A DNA stretch of 44,669 nt. Source: Trichoplax sp. H2 (taxonomy: Eukaryota; Placozoa; Uniplacotomia; Trichoplacea). Below the pieces are notes generated by a model. The model did no database searches. It was not told the origin of the DNA and worked only from the letters and a program-made list of their open reading frames with translations. The stretch lies in NCBI GenBank assembly GCA_003344405.1, contig NOWV01000338.1, positions 1 through 44,669 of the forward strand, read 5' to 3'. Positions 12,764-24,800 of this stretch are shown here, in pieces (the first letter of the stretch is position 1; each line of letters begins with the position of its first letter). The position numbers were made by a program, and so were the translations under genes.

Positions 12764-13518
12764 GTTTCGAGACTGTTGGGCATTCAAATTGACATTCGTT
12801 ATTAGCCTTCAATTGGTATTTTTTACAGGATTAACACACATTATCATTTACAATTGTAAATAATATTACTGTAGATAATTTATCAGAAATATGAAAAAGA
12901 TACGTTTTTGGTTAGGTGCCCTATTAGTAGTATCTTAGTGACTCTAACAGTGTTGACATTGATGGAAATACGTAGACAAGAGAACTATTTTAGCTGATTG
13001 TGCTAAATTATGTTATGAAAGCTAATTAATTAAGTTAGTTAATATAAAACATTTAAGGACCAGATCAAGTGTATACTGCACAGCGTACAGTATTCAACTT
13101 AATAAATATCGAAATTACATGCATTTCCTCCTCGTGAATACAATCGTGATATGATAATCTTACAGCATGGTTAAAACTATTGTATCTACAATTTAAAAGT
13201 CCACTTGATATTATTACTACAGTTAATGCGTTTTCTCCTATAAACCGTGGTACAGTCGCTTGTTTATATTTATTATTGGCAGCCTTGCTTACAAAGATGT
13301 TTGACCAAGTTGCAAGAATCATTTAGAATGAATGGCTTTCTTAATCGTTCTGAAAATTTAAACCACAACAGGTGCAAGATGCTATTGGAGGCCAATTTTG
13401 GTGTTGTATAAGAGGTCAATAGGCGGAAGATGAATTAAAATACTCCTTTCATCAAGAAAAGTATAGGAGCGACACACTCGGCAATGTAGTTTTATTTTAT
13501 TTACGCAAGCAATTTATC

Positions 13519-13556
13519 AAAGTCTAAGGGTCAGGATTTCTAACCGTAGGAGGCTA
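13519..13556. repeat. box shared upstream of both MEST-like genes (copy B side)
   Basis: Second copy of the aaagtctaagggtcag ... ggctaag box described at 8854-8895. The first 16 bases are identical between the copies. Confidence 0.55.
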
Positions 13557-14252
13557 AGAGCATCCAGCATAATCAAACATTCTACAGTCAAATGTTGACT
13601 TTACTGTGCGGCCTAGACGATGCAGATTGATGCAAGATAATTTGAATTCAGTATAGATTTACAGCTGTTAATACTTAATAGCATGTAGGTGATGTCGTCT
13701 GCTTGCATCATCAAGTAGTCTGCATGTAAACACCGTACTGGATATCAAGATGGCGAATTCATTTGAGAGGTGTTTATCAACCTACCACCAGTACTGTGAT
13801 TTCTATACTGAAATCGGGGTAAGGGTGATATTTTTTCTTTCGTAGTTCCTGTAGTCACTCCACTCATGCTCCATTGCTGTCTGGTGAAATCTTTGAAAGA
13901 TTGCAAACTACCTTACTGATGAACTGTAGTACAGCACCATATATGATGATATATCTCCCGATATGAAGACGTCGTGTCGAGGATGAGATCGACATATTTT
14001 TATAGACTAACTTACACGGACCTTTTTGAATATTGTAATAAAAGCAGCTTTTTATCTTCCGTTTTGGTAGGTTGAGCTTTATTGGGGATTTAGTCAACTT
14101 ATACAGAATAAGATATAGTCTGGCGCATTTCAATACTGTCGACAATTTCAGTTCATTACTCGCGTAATAATAATTATTATTAGGGAAAATTTATTATTAT
14201 CGACTGGATGCTCCCACTGCTGTCTAGTGAAGTCCAACAAAAACGCCTTCTT

Positions 14253-14320
14253 CTACAGTGTACAGTGTACAGTACAGTGTACTATACACTGTACGCTACC
14301 GTACTGTAGCGTGCTGTGTG
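14253..14320. repeat. dispersed GTAC/TGTACA cluster
   Basis: A short run of acagtgtacagtgtacagta-type sequence of the same kind as the array at the left end of the window, here as an isolated patch of about 70 bp. Confidence 0.7.
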
Positions 14321-14570
14321 TATGTCGGTTGTTTAGTAACAGCGGCAAAACAACCAACCACTTCAGTTTGAAAACATGCACTTGATGGCGATAGGTAGAG
14401 TGCGCATGGAGGCATTTACGTATTGGGCTTTCTATCACTACTTTCGACAACAAGTGGAATCGTACTACTGCAAGAAAAACGTTGGAAACGTATTGTAATC
14501 CACAGCACTATCCTACGGTCGAGAGGCTGTTCTACTCTATCGCACCGTAGGCAGTCCACGGTAATACGCG

Positions 14571-14910
14571 CTACATAACCGAATTTAAAATTAAACCTAA
14601 TAATTTTTAATAAATTTGGCAAAGTGATCTTCTATATTGATAATTTTCCCTTAAAATTATTCAATTTGGATTGGAAGAATCAATCGCGCATTGGGTTGCA
14701 ACTCTTTCCAACCTCTTCATCATCTGGAATATTGGGTATAGAACCGTAGATCCGTTCAAATTTATTAGAATATTATACCATCTACGGGAATATACTCTAC
14801 ATAACCGAATTTGAAATTAAAATTATTCAATTTGGATTGGAAGAATCAATCGCGCATTGGGTTGCAACTCTTTCCAACCTCTTCCAGCATCATCCACAAT
14901 ATTGGGTATA
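14571..14910. repeat. two-copy direct duplication upstream of CEP41
   Basis: 14651-14718 and 14817-14884 are identical over 68 bp, and similarity continues to attgggtata at 14740 and 14910. A flanking block ctacataaccgaattt occurs at 14571 and again at 14797, so the repeat order is the same but the spacing differs (226 versus 166 bp). The second copy ends about 70 bp before the CEP41 start codon, so it probably lies in promoter or 5' UTR. Confidence 0.9.
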
Positions 14911-14979
14911 CAAGTGTAGATCAGTAAATCGCTGATTGCAGTGTTATCAATTGATTTCATTACCAGAAAATTAACCAAG

Positions 14980-17900
14980 ATGTCTACAAGTCGAGCCAGC
15001 CAAGTAAGTAGAAAGAGGAATATCAATACTGTGTAGAAGGAATGACATCGATGCGACATTTCTACTCAATGGTATACAGGATCTATGTTAGTGCAAGTCA
15101 AATACTGTACATGTACAACATGCAATTTTAGTTACAATTATACTTTTAATGTATTCCATCTATGCATGATCAACTATTATAAAATGAAAGAACAGTTTCT
15201 GTTATGCTGTAGGTTAAGCAAGTGATGCTATCAGTAATAATAACGATTTTACTGTACTATACGACTGTAGTGACCGTCTAAAACCGATGATTGTACCAAG
15301 TAGTTATTCGCGTCGGGTATAGAGTATGGTTCATCCAGACGAAACTTCACTTGACAAGTAATCAAGATGAACAAGATTATTGATGATTTTATCGAATGAT
15401 TCTTCCATTCAATTAGAATTTAAACAAGAAGATACCTAGGAATCCTAGATATGAACATGTTAAAAGAACCGTCGATACAGGTAGAAATGAATTCATCATT
15501 GTTGACGTTAACTTAACCAAACGGACTACAGTATAGTTTATGTAAAGTGGCGTAGCCCTACTTGATTGCAATTGAAACGTCAGACCATCCTTATTTTCAA
15601 GACACAAATCTTATACAACACAAAATTATCCACTCTTCAATTGAATTATCCCTTTGAAAATCTTTTTCCTATCAATGGAGTCTTGTATAGCCTAGAATTA
15701 ATATACCCTACTGTATTGTACTACGGTTAAAATCAAAATTCGTTTGCTGTAATAACACGTATAACGGTAGACTGTCAATACAAGATGTTGCTACATGGCA
15801 AGTAACGCCTCCTAAAATATCTAAAGCAAATATAATGTCTCAACAAATTTTATTGATTTTATTGTATAGGTGCAAGTGTCACTAATTATGCCGAAAAAAT
15901 GGAAGAGTTAAATAAAAGTAAGTAATAGTAAGAAATGATGTGACTTATTTGATTTTCAACAAGTTAATTATTGTAATAGACTATGAATGGAGTGATCACC
16001 TGAAACATTATTATGACATGATTGATGCAATGATTTCACGTGAAATCATTTACATCGTACAGGCTATACTGTTGTGTAATATACCTCTATACAGTACGAT
16101 GGATAAATAATTAATTAAATCACTCTCTGTATAATTGTAGTAGATAGAAATTACAGAACAATTGGATAATGTAAAATAATGGTTGATACCGTTGAAGAAT
16201 TTTAACCGGAAAGTTAGAAATTAAAATAGTGAATTCCTCTCAAATGTCCTACTATTGCATAATCATTCCTATTTACAGTTGATATTATTGTCATACTTTA
16301 ACAAAATCGCCCATACCATAACTTCAGGAATATCAAAGTGTTTTCTATAATATAGATGTTGATGTGGGAAATGCCGGTAGTAATTACGCCTTATTACACG
16401 GGTATATTAATGCTCAGTTAATTGATATAAACTAGACTACAAGTACAGAAAAGATGAAATTTTTAGAAGGATGAAATGTACCACTTTTGTACAGCTGGTA
16501 AATACTCTAAACTTTTTAAATTGCATATCTAGTTTAAAACTTGTATGACAATGATCATGCCATCATTTTAAAATCTCTGATTAGCTAAATTTCGTATCAC
16601 CATTTCCATCGTCTCTAGTTACTTCAAGTAGCTGATCTTGCCCAACAAGAAGAAATTGCTGGTAGGTCCCTTCCTTCCGTACATTTTATCATTTATTATT
16701 TCTTCCATGTAGCAATGTCATACTCATAAATCGAAATTGTTTATTGGAATTAACCAATCTAAGCGGCACTTGCTATTGCATTATATTTTAGCCATGGAAG
16801 CTGATGCAGTACGAAATTCCAGATTAGATAATGAAGCCGTTGCTAATAGATCCGATCAATCTTTAGAGGAGGACGATGCTCTCGACACCAGCCGGTCAAC
16901 GTTGCAGGGGTAATAATTTACGAACATAAAATTAGCTATACCTGACGTAATCACTGATCATTTTTTACTGTCCTTTTTGACAGTGTCATTAAAGGATTCG
17001 GCGAAGTAGATATACAAGAAATAAAGTCAACACCGGAAAACAACACACAGAAACCAATTGTGAAATCGCCTATCACAAATCCTTACGGTGTAGACGATTC
17101 TTCCCCATTTCTTTTGCTTGACGTTCGCAATCCAGACTCTTTTAGACTTTGTCATATAGTTGGAGGTATGATGCTTATGTAGGCTTAAGCGTAGTTTACA
17201 GCTATTGATGTTATCCTATCTGCTCTTATCAAATTTAATCTATTGTATTTTTATTAGCAAAAAACTATCCAACGACCTTGCTATCGAGATCATGCAACTA
17301 TTTTTCCAAAGAAATTTTAGTTTATGTATCCTAAGCATACATTCAGATTGATATTACTCTCATTAAGTTGTCCATTGAATACAGTTGTACTATCTTTTGC
17401 ATATAATTTTCTTAACAAAGATGCTACTCTAGAAAAACAAACCTGGTAAAATTATAATCTTGTATGACGAAGATGAAACCGTTGCTCCTCAAACTGCTAC
17501 CACATTTGTACAACGAGAAGTAGACAATGTTTTTATACTATCAGGAGGTTTGTCTTCACTTTAAATTATCAATTTTTGTTGCACATTTTCATTATATTAT
17601 AATTGTCCATTTTTTGAATATATTCAGGAATGAAAGTGCTGTATAAAAAATTTCCTGAAGGGATGATCCGAGGAACATTGCCAGCGTCATGTCAACCTTC
17701 TCCGCCAACAGAAAGAAGAGCTAAGAAAACTTCTTCTAGCAAATCCTCAGCAAAACCTGGGTCAGCAGGCATGATTAAGGCTGCCATGCAGTCAGTCGTT
17801 AAACTTAGGCCAATTATTCCAGGAGAGCAAGAAATATTGACTGCTGATGATATCTTTTCATAACAACTAATTTCTAGCGTAATTCTTGAATTTAAGCGAT

Positions 17901-18298
17901 ATACGACGTATAGTGATGTATATATATATATACTGCATGATACTATACCGTGACGGACAATGCAGGTGTTAAATTAATGTTATTCTCCTATTGCATGAAT
18001 GGTTATCACGTTCTAGTAAGTTTTGTAAATTAAACTGGTTTTTCCTTAATCATAACTACATGCTGAAATTATTCGAGAAGTTCTTGATGTTCACTTATTC
18101 GAAGAAGCAAAGACCCAAAGTATGTCTGAGCTATAACTTGAATATTTTATCTTTTGCAAATTTCTAACGATTATTAATATGCAATACACTCTAAAAGGTC
18201 GGTTATCTAGTGTACAAACTTCAAGATCATCGAGTATTATGACAAGTCGATCAGCTGCTAGTTCCGCCTCTGGTATGCATTCTAAGCCGTGGAAGTGA
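14980..18298 (+). CDS. CEP41: Centrosomal protein of 41 kDa (CEP41), 12 exons, 368 aa
   Basis: Exons: 14980-15003, 15417-15480, 15870-15917, 16436-16497, 16619-16661, 16792-16909, 16984-17165, 17258-17325, 17433-17547, 17628-17849, 18060-18119, 18198-18298; 1107 nt, in frame throughout. In vertebrates CEP41 acts at the centrosome and cilium and is needed for tubulin polyglutamylation. Seen here: [14 protein letters not shown] (human MKRIPQNPRYQHIK), [19 protein letters not shown], then a rhodanese-like domain from about residue 160 ([46 protein letters not shown]) and a C-terminus SKPWK like human GKPWK. No rhodanese active-site Cys is seen in the [10 protein letters not shown] region, so it is probably non-catalytic, as in the family. 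Human length is 373 aa. The last two exons depend on an AT-AC intron; without it the frame stops at 17863. Confidence 0.92.
17326..17432 (+). other. CEP41: CEP41 intron 8: candidate U12-type GT-AG intron
   Basis: The donor reads gtatcctaag, matching the U12 consensus GTATCCT, which differs from the gtaagt-like donors around it. A branch-site match TTTCTTAAC (consensus TTCCTTAAC) lies at 17408-17416, 16 nt before the exon. Both are established signatures of minor-spliceosome introns. Confidence 0.7.
17850..18059 (+). other. CEP41: CEP41 intron 10: candidate U12-type AT-AC intron
   Basis: The intron begins atatctttt (U12 AT-AC consensus ATATCCTTT, one mismatch) and ends ac. A branch site TTCCTTAAT lies at 18042-18050, about 10 nt before the acceptor. 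No GT-AG pair joins these exons in frame at the aligned point. Splicing here gives [12 protein letters not shown], matching human TPEDLKKIEYYL, and opens the route to the conserved PWK terminus. Confidence 0.8.
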
Positions 18299-19227
18299 TC
18301 GTTACATGCAACCCCGCGAGATATCTAAAAGATTTTTTATTATGTTAGAACATATAAGTATAACTGAATACGATTATGGCTTCTAATATTGAGGAGCATA
18401 ATAATTTTTGTTATCCCTCACTTCATTTCTAAAGCATTACATACGTATTCGTACTGTAAGATACTGCACTATATTTCATGATGGTCGATACTGTATTCCA
18501 CCTGAAATGTCATTATTGTAGTTGATCGTAAGACGTCAAGATACTATATTTTTAATCTATGTTATTCATTGCGATATGTCTACGTAACTGTTGGTTTCAA
18601 GAAACTCTAGACGTTCAAGTTTTTAATCAAATATACCAATAGTATTTTAAGATACTGCGATGCTTATACCTTTACTAAGCTAAAAATGTAAAAGTAAACC
18701 GTATCATGACATTAATATCTTTATGAGTTCGTATATATAAAAAATATAGCATGGAGTCAGGATGAAAATTTTGAATATTAGATGCTTCTACTCTAATAAT
18801 ACTCTATCCAATTGGATACACAATAATGTGGTATCACAACATGAAAATATTCTATTTACAAATAAATGTTTTAATACTCCTACTACTTCAGTTATTGGTA
18901 GGTACTAAAGCTATTCTAAAATAAATTCGCTCCCAAAAATTAGTTAAATCTTCTACAATCAAAGGGATATTATTTTTCCACGATAATATTTTTATTGCTA
19001 CCGGATGATCTACTAAAATTTTAATTAGACTAGAAGAAGAGAAGCTACTCTACATAGGTAGTAAAGCCACTTCAATGGTAGTACATATTGATGAGAATTC
19101 TTTGCCTATCGATATGTCGAACATATCATTGAAATAAAATTGCATTTAGTAGATAAGCAGTATAAAATATTGCAGATGTCTAAAAACCAGGTGATTCGTG
19201 AACGTATACTAAGAATCTCGAAAACTC
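18299..19227. other. convergent intergenic region CEP41 / AUH
   Basis: AT-rich sequence between the stops of two converging genes. An AATAAA at 18861-18866 could serve CEP41 but is far from its stop. Nothing else is recognised. Confidence 0.55.
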
Positions 19228-21365
19228 TTAATTTCCGGTATACATTGGCTTTCTTTTTTCTGAAAAGGCCTTCAATCCTTCTATACGATCTTTCGTCGGA
19301 ATAACCTGCAGTATAAGAGAATATATCAATTTAGAGTAGTCACATTAAATTGATACCTCTAAAGTATCTATAGTTTGATTGATAATTTACTTGAGCATAG
19401 TATGATTCTTCCAATGCAAGGCCAGTCGCTATATCTGTCTGTATTAATTTAAATTGTATTTAGTGATTAATGATTCGTTAATGGAAAGTTTAGGTTCAGA
19501 TAAAAATGAGAAAATTACGTAAAGATTAAGTAAATTAGATTATTAACTTACTTCTATGCCACCATTAATTGCGGCTTTAGCCATCCTCACAGCTAAGGGT
19601 CCCTATAGTATATTTATTATAGTAAGACATAATTTCCTTTAGTGTGAAGAGGTCACTGCTTCTTAACTGAATGCCTTTATAACAACCTGTGGCAAAATTT
19701 GTTCAGCCAATGATACAGCAGCATGATAAGCTGCATCGCCTTCTACAGATTGCTCGACAGCTTCTTCTACTAAACCTATTTTTGCAGCTTCATGTCCATT
19801 AAGAATTTTAGCGGAGAAAATTAACCGCTTTGCTTGTGCAATTCCTACAATTCGTGTTAAACGTTGTGTACCACCGGCACCAGGAATAATTGCCAACTTT
19901 GTTTCAACGAGACCTAACTTAGCATTTGAGGCTATTGAATATAGCAAATTTATAATGTAGTTAGATTGCTATAATATTGACACACTGCAGATAATATTAT
20001 ATAGACTTATTTGCTACAGCAGGTCTTCATCTTAATAAATGCAATGGTACAAATAAATAATCTAATGGATCGTATTGTATAAGGTCTACTCGCATATACA
20101 AGTATACCTGCTAATCTAAAATCACATGCAAGAGCAATTTCCAACCCTCCACCTAATGCAGCTCCATCTAATGCAGCAATTGTTGGCATTGGTAAAGCAG
20201 CAATACCAGATAATAAAGCTCGAAGACCAGATACGAAAGGTCCAACTTCTTCAGGCGGCATTTGCAATCGTTCTTTTAAATCTGCACCGGCACAAAAGAT
20301 ATTAGGTACAGCACTTCTGAGAATGACTACTCGGACGGATTTGTCATGCTTCACAGCTTCTATTGATTCTCGAAACTAAAAGACAAAAAAGTAGACATAA
20401 CAAAACTGATTTGGCAGATTACAGTAGATGTTAACTTTGTCCTTTAGCAATACACTTCAAGGAAATTCAGCATGCAGCGAGTATAAGATGAAGTGATCTG
20501 AAGGGCAGTATGGAACTGCGTAATAAATTACAATATCAAAATTTAACCGTAAAAGAGTTATTGAAATATCAGACCACTACATTCAGCCTTGTCAGTCAAT
20601 GACAGCGATTTGAAAAATCTGCACATGCATTGATTACAGCTTTTAGATCGCAGAGATAATACAAAACGAAGGAGTATTTTGGATTCATATACGAATCGCA
20701 GTTGGTGACATGGAGCTCAAAAATTAGTGATCATAATTCATAATGCACTTTGGCCTAACTTTGAATGTAAAGCGTCATTGCCTGTTAATACAAGACACTA
20801 CACAGCTTTTAGCTGTGTAAAGAATAAAGAATAACAAGGTAATGACAGTAAGACTCAGCTATAAATATATTCCATAATAATAATACATTTGCAGGTCAAA
20901 GAAGTAAAAAGGTCATGATTGTATGGCTCCATATGCAGCCATCAATGTATCTGTTTATACCGATATCTCGTTATGTTCAGCCTTTCCTTACCTGGTTAGC
21001 AACGTTTTTACTTATAGCATTCTTAGCTTTGGGTCTATTAAACGTAAAGACAGTAATACCTGTTCGAAGTGATGGTGAAATAAGATCACTTTATAATCAA
21101 TAAATAAACAAATCATACAATTTATTATCTACTCCAGGAAATTATGCTTAAATTGCTAACCTTCCTGATCTCCGCTTAATCTTTCAGCATAAAAGTCATC
21201 TTTTATTGCTTCTGAACGTAAGGAAGAGTAGCAACATTGAGCACATCTGTTGAATGAAGCTGCTTGGCCATCGGCAACTTTTGCAGGTAAAATCCTCCTA
21301 CTGGAAAGCATCAACCCTGCAGAAAATCGACTAAACCGATGCAAACTTGCCATGTTATGATTCAC
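19228..21365 (-). CDS. AUH: Methylglutaconyl-CoA hydratase (AUH), mitochondrial, 7 exons, 320 aa
   Basis: Exons (5' to 3' on the minus strand): 21365-21161, 21059-20992, 20375-20108, 19931-19687, 19602-19552, 19438-19391, 19305-19228; 963 nt. AUH hydrates 3-methylglutaconyl-CoA in mitochondrial leucine breakdown, and the vertebrate protein also binds AU-rich RNA. The first exon encodes an Arg/Ser-rich amphipathic leader, a plausible mitochondrial presequence, then YSSLRSEA. Crotonase-fold motifs: [21 protein letters not shown] (119-128, oxyanion region), [13 protein letters not shown] with catalytic Glu170, [15 protein letters not shown] with Glu190, [19 protein letters not shown], and [19 protein letters not shown]. 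The 20-residue spacing of the two Glu matches human AUH. Two in-frame ATGs (21365 and 21353) are possible starts. The frame on the opposite strand at 20915-21103 is a shadow of this gene. Confidence 0.93.
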
Positions 21366-21870
21366 CTAGCAATATGACAGTAATTACTATTTACGTTAGC
21401 AGAGTAAACTATAAAAGATCTCAAAGCTATCCAATGGCAAATAACAATATTTGTAGTTCGTAAACGGAGGCAAATGGCCTGCTGCAAGTGCTGCACAGTA
21501 GATCATCAACGACGACAGTATGACCTCTGAAAAGCCCTTGAGAATCTATACAAAGTAGTATACTCGTCCTACTGTAGTGCATTGTCTATAGCGCTTCATC
21601 AGCGTACAGTATAGTAGCTCAGGCTCTCGTCGTCATCGTCGTACTATCGACATGAGAGTTAAGGCATAGAAATACGGCTCGCTGCACCGCTCGTATTGCA
21701 CAGTATGAACTACAGACTGCTACGGCGCACGGTACCTTAATGGCTCTCTTGACGCTAGGAGCCCAACTCCATGTTTACTAATTAATTAATTATTTAATTA
21801 ATTCATTCGTCTGCAGTTCTCGAATCGACTTCTCCATTTCATCAACCTACGGATCCTATCCAAGGCAACC
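21366..21870. promoter_or_regulatory. shared AUH / LTA4H divergent promoter region
   Basis: Only 505 bp lie between the two divergent start codons. The segment 21470-21760 is visibly more GC-rich than its surroundings, with gtcgtcatcgtcgta and cggctcgctgcaccgctcg-type sequence. It is followed by an AT block of repeated taattaat (21778-21807) next to the LTA4H start. This fits a compact bidirectional promoter; no TATA or Inr element is assigned. Confidence 0.5.
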
Positions 21871-24800
21871 ATGGCTGACCCAACGTCTTTTTCTAACTTT
21901 GATCAATGCTTAGTTTCCCATATGTCATTAGACTGGAGTATTAACTTTGATACGAAAAGAATTGAAGGAAATGTTACCCTGGCAACTCAAGTAGTAGCAG
22001 ATGATGTGTCGAAATTGGTAATATTGCTGAATGCTTCAATTACTGGTGGAGCAGTTTCGATGTGTATGATTGCAAATATAAATGTTACGATTACCTGAGT
22101 TGTAGTTAGAGAATTTTCCATATTGAGATATAATTCTATCTGAACTCAGTTATTATTACTTAGGTATAGTTTGATTGAAAGGCTTCTCTAACTATTTCAC
22201 GATTAATGTACCATATTAGAAGTGTTTTGGGAATCAGCTCGGTTTGTCAATGTGACTAAATTTCCTGGCAAAATCGTTATTATAAAAATATTTCAATATT
22301 GCGATCAAATTTCAAGTAAATACTGTAATATAGTCCTGTAGAGACTCCAGTTGGCATTGCCCTGAAATCATAATGAAGCTCCGTAAAGTTAATGCAACCG
22401 ATAGCAAACAATTACAGAATAAGATCATAAATTATAATTAATCATTGTACTGTATACCGACGTAATCTAAGGTATAAATCAATCTTACTTCTGCTATATC
22501 CGTGACTGATGGTAGTAATAGGCTTATCCACTATGTAGATAATTTAATATAGGAATCCTAATTTTAACCCGAACTGGACTGACAAGTTATACAGTATTTA
22601 TTTGGATAGTAGTTAGCTGGAGCGGTGCAAGCTTAGTTAATGGCTCAAGCCGAGACCCATCTAGTTGCTATGATAGACTGTGCTACGACCTACGGCAACA
22701 TACGCTAGATCCATTATCTAACTTGCTAATGATAGTCTATACTGTAAGGGGATCACAGCTCATTAATCTTTCCATCAATGTAAAAATATTTATATTATAT
22801 TTATGTTTACCAAATTAATAGGCCTGTAGACATTTTACTGACAGAATTTACTCATTTATTTCTTCATTCTCGATATAGATCCTTGATACTCGTGATATAG
22901 CAGTAACTCGTATTTTTGATAATGACACGGGCAAGGATTTCAACTACAGCTTTACGGAAAATATTCCAGCATTAGGGACCGCTTTAGAAATTCAACTATC
23001 TGAAACAATCAGGTTTGCTATTACTCACGGATTTACGCGTATACAGATAGGTATTTTTAAAACCCAATTTAGAATTCCAAATGATCGGTAATAATTATCA
23101 GGGGCGCTAAAGCGAATATTTGCATTGAATACAAAACTGACCCCAACGCTTCAGCAATACAGTGGCTCGATCCTTTGCAAACTTCCGGCAAAAAGCAACC
23201 TTACATGTTTACTCAGTGTCAGGTAATTTGACTATGATGCTGCAAATAGGCCGAATAAAACGGTCTACGAGCATTAACTGTATATCATAATTTGATATCT
23301 ACACGATAAACTTTATTGTAATGTTATACTGTAGGCAATACATGCGCGAAGTTTAGTGCCTTGTCAAGATATTCCTGGCGTTAAAATAACCTATAAAGCA
23401 AAAGTAAGCAAGCTGCTCTTTGATACTCCGAATAAAACTTTTTAACGACATAGTACTAAGAATAATAGTATACTTTAAAAGTGATTAATTGCCATTTACG
23501 TAATTATACGAGCTCTAACCGAAGAATATCTTATTAATAATTGAGTAGCTCAATGTACCCTCAGGTCTCGTTGCTGTAACAAGTGCTATTCGCCGAGGAG
23601 ATGAGATCGATACCAAAGATCCTACTAGGAAAATATTTTTTTCTGAACAATCGGTAATTGTATCGATTTCTAAATATATCAGTTTATTAGTTACTACGAT
23701 TCGCCTTGTTATAGTACTGTATTATTCATAGCGGATAAGGCAATTTGTTCTCTATTAAATCAAATTTATACTTAAGGTAATATAATTATTATGTTTTTCT
23801 CATCAATCACCTTAATAAAATAAGGTTCCGATTCCAAGTTACCTGATTGCTTTAGCTGTCGGTGCATTAGAAAGCAGGTAATAGGATGATTTTCATTATC
23901 TGATGAGAGTAGTATACTATATTTCAGCCTTATTTAGTCCCAGTTATAAGTTGCATATACGTTTACTTTGAATTTTAATTATGATGTCGTAGGAGAATCG
24001 GGCCAAGATCTCATGTATGGTCAGAAAAGGAGACCGTAGACGCTGGTGCTTTCGAATTTTCAGAGGTAAACTATAAAATTTTCATATTTAAGCACCTATA
24101 AATTACTTCTTTATAGCAATCACTTTAATTAATTATCTTCTATACTTGTTAGACTGAGACAATGCTTAAAATAGCCGAGGACTTACTAGGGCCATATTTA
24201 TGGGATCAGTATGATTTACTACTTTTACCACCATCATTTCCTTATGGAGGAATGGAAAACCCTTGCCTTACATTTGTTACACCAACTTTACTGGTACAAT
24301 ACTTATCTATGTACTAAGGATATGTATAATTACTGTACAATTATAGAAGCAATAATACACGGTATAGAACGATTAATAATAACGGAAATGTGTAAAGATA
24401 AACTAGATCGTTACTAATAATTACTATGGTCCTTTATAATTACGACAGGCTGGCGATAAATCTTTAGCAAATGTAAGTACTTTTCAATTATAAATATTAT
24501 CACTGTTTGTATTTGTTAACGTATCTATGACATACGACTGTAACCGTACGCGTATAAATTGTGTATAAAATTAACGAATGTAAATAAAAGGTAATTGCAC
24601 ATGAAATCGCTCACAGTTGGACAGGCAATCTAGTAACTAACGCATCTTGGGAAGATTTTTGGTATGTATGTACTTTATTAAGTATTATACTTATTAATTA
24701 AATATTACTCCTATAGCGGATTTTAGTTACGAATGACGAAATTTTAATAATTGATATAATTGAACAGGCTGAACGAAGGTCATACAGTATTTGTAGAACG

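Larger units (their letters stand above)
12764..14979. promoter_or_regulatory. divergent intergenic region MEST copy B / CEP41
   Basis: About 2.2 kb separate the two divergent start codons. It contains the shared box at 13519-13556, a GTAC cluster at 14253-14320 and a direct duplication at 14651-14910. A minus-strand frame at 13065-13322 (85 codons) has no recognisable family or splice partner. The arrangement fits two promoters in one spacer, but no core promoter motif is convincing. Confidence 0.45.

Noticed and set aside
13065-13322. 85-codon minus-strand frame in the MEST/CEP41 spacer
   Set aside because: No recognisable family, no splice partner and no support beyond being open.
14651-14910. 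Direct repeats as a CRISPR-like array
   Set aside because: Only two copies in a eukaryotic intergenic region; this is a simple duplication.
15978-16070. Alternative CEP41 exon beginning ACTATGAATGG after an acceptor
   Set aside because: It mimics the start of the true exon at 16436 (Asn-Tyr) but lacks the conserved KDEIFRRMK segment and a usable donor.
22610-22745. Imperfect inverted repeat (atagact / agtctat) in LTA4H intron 1 as a MITE
   Set aside because: Arms are only about 7 bp and no target-site duplication is evident.
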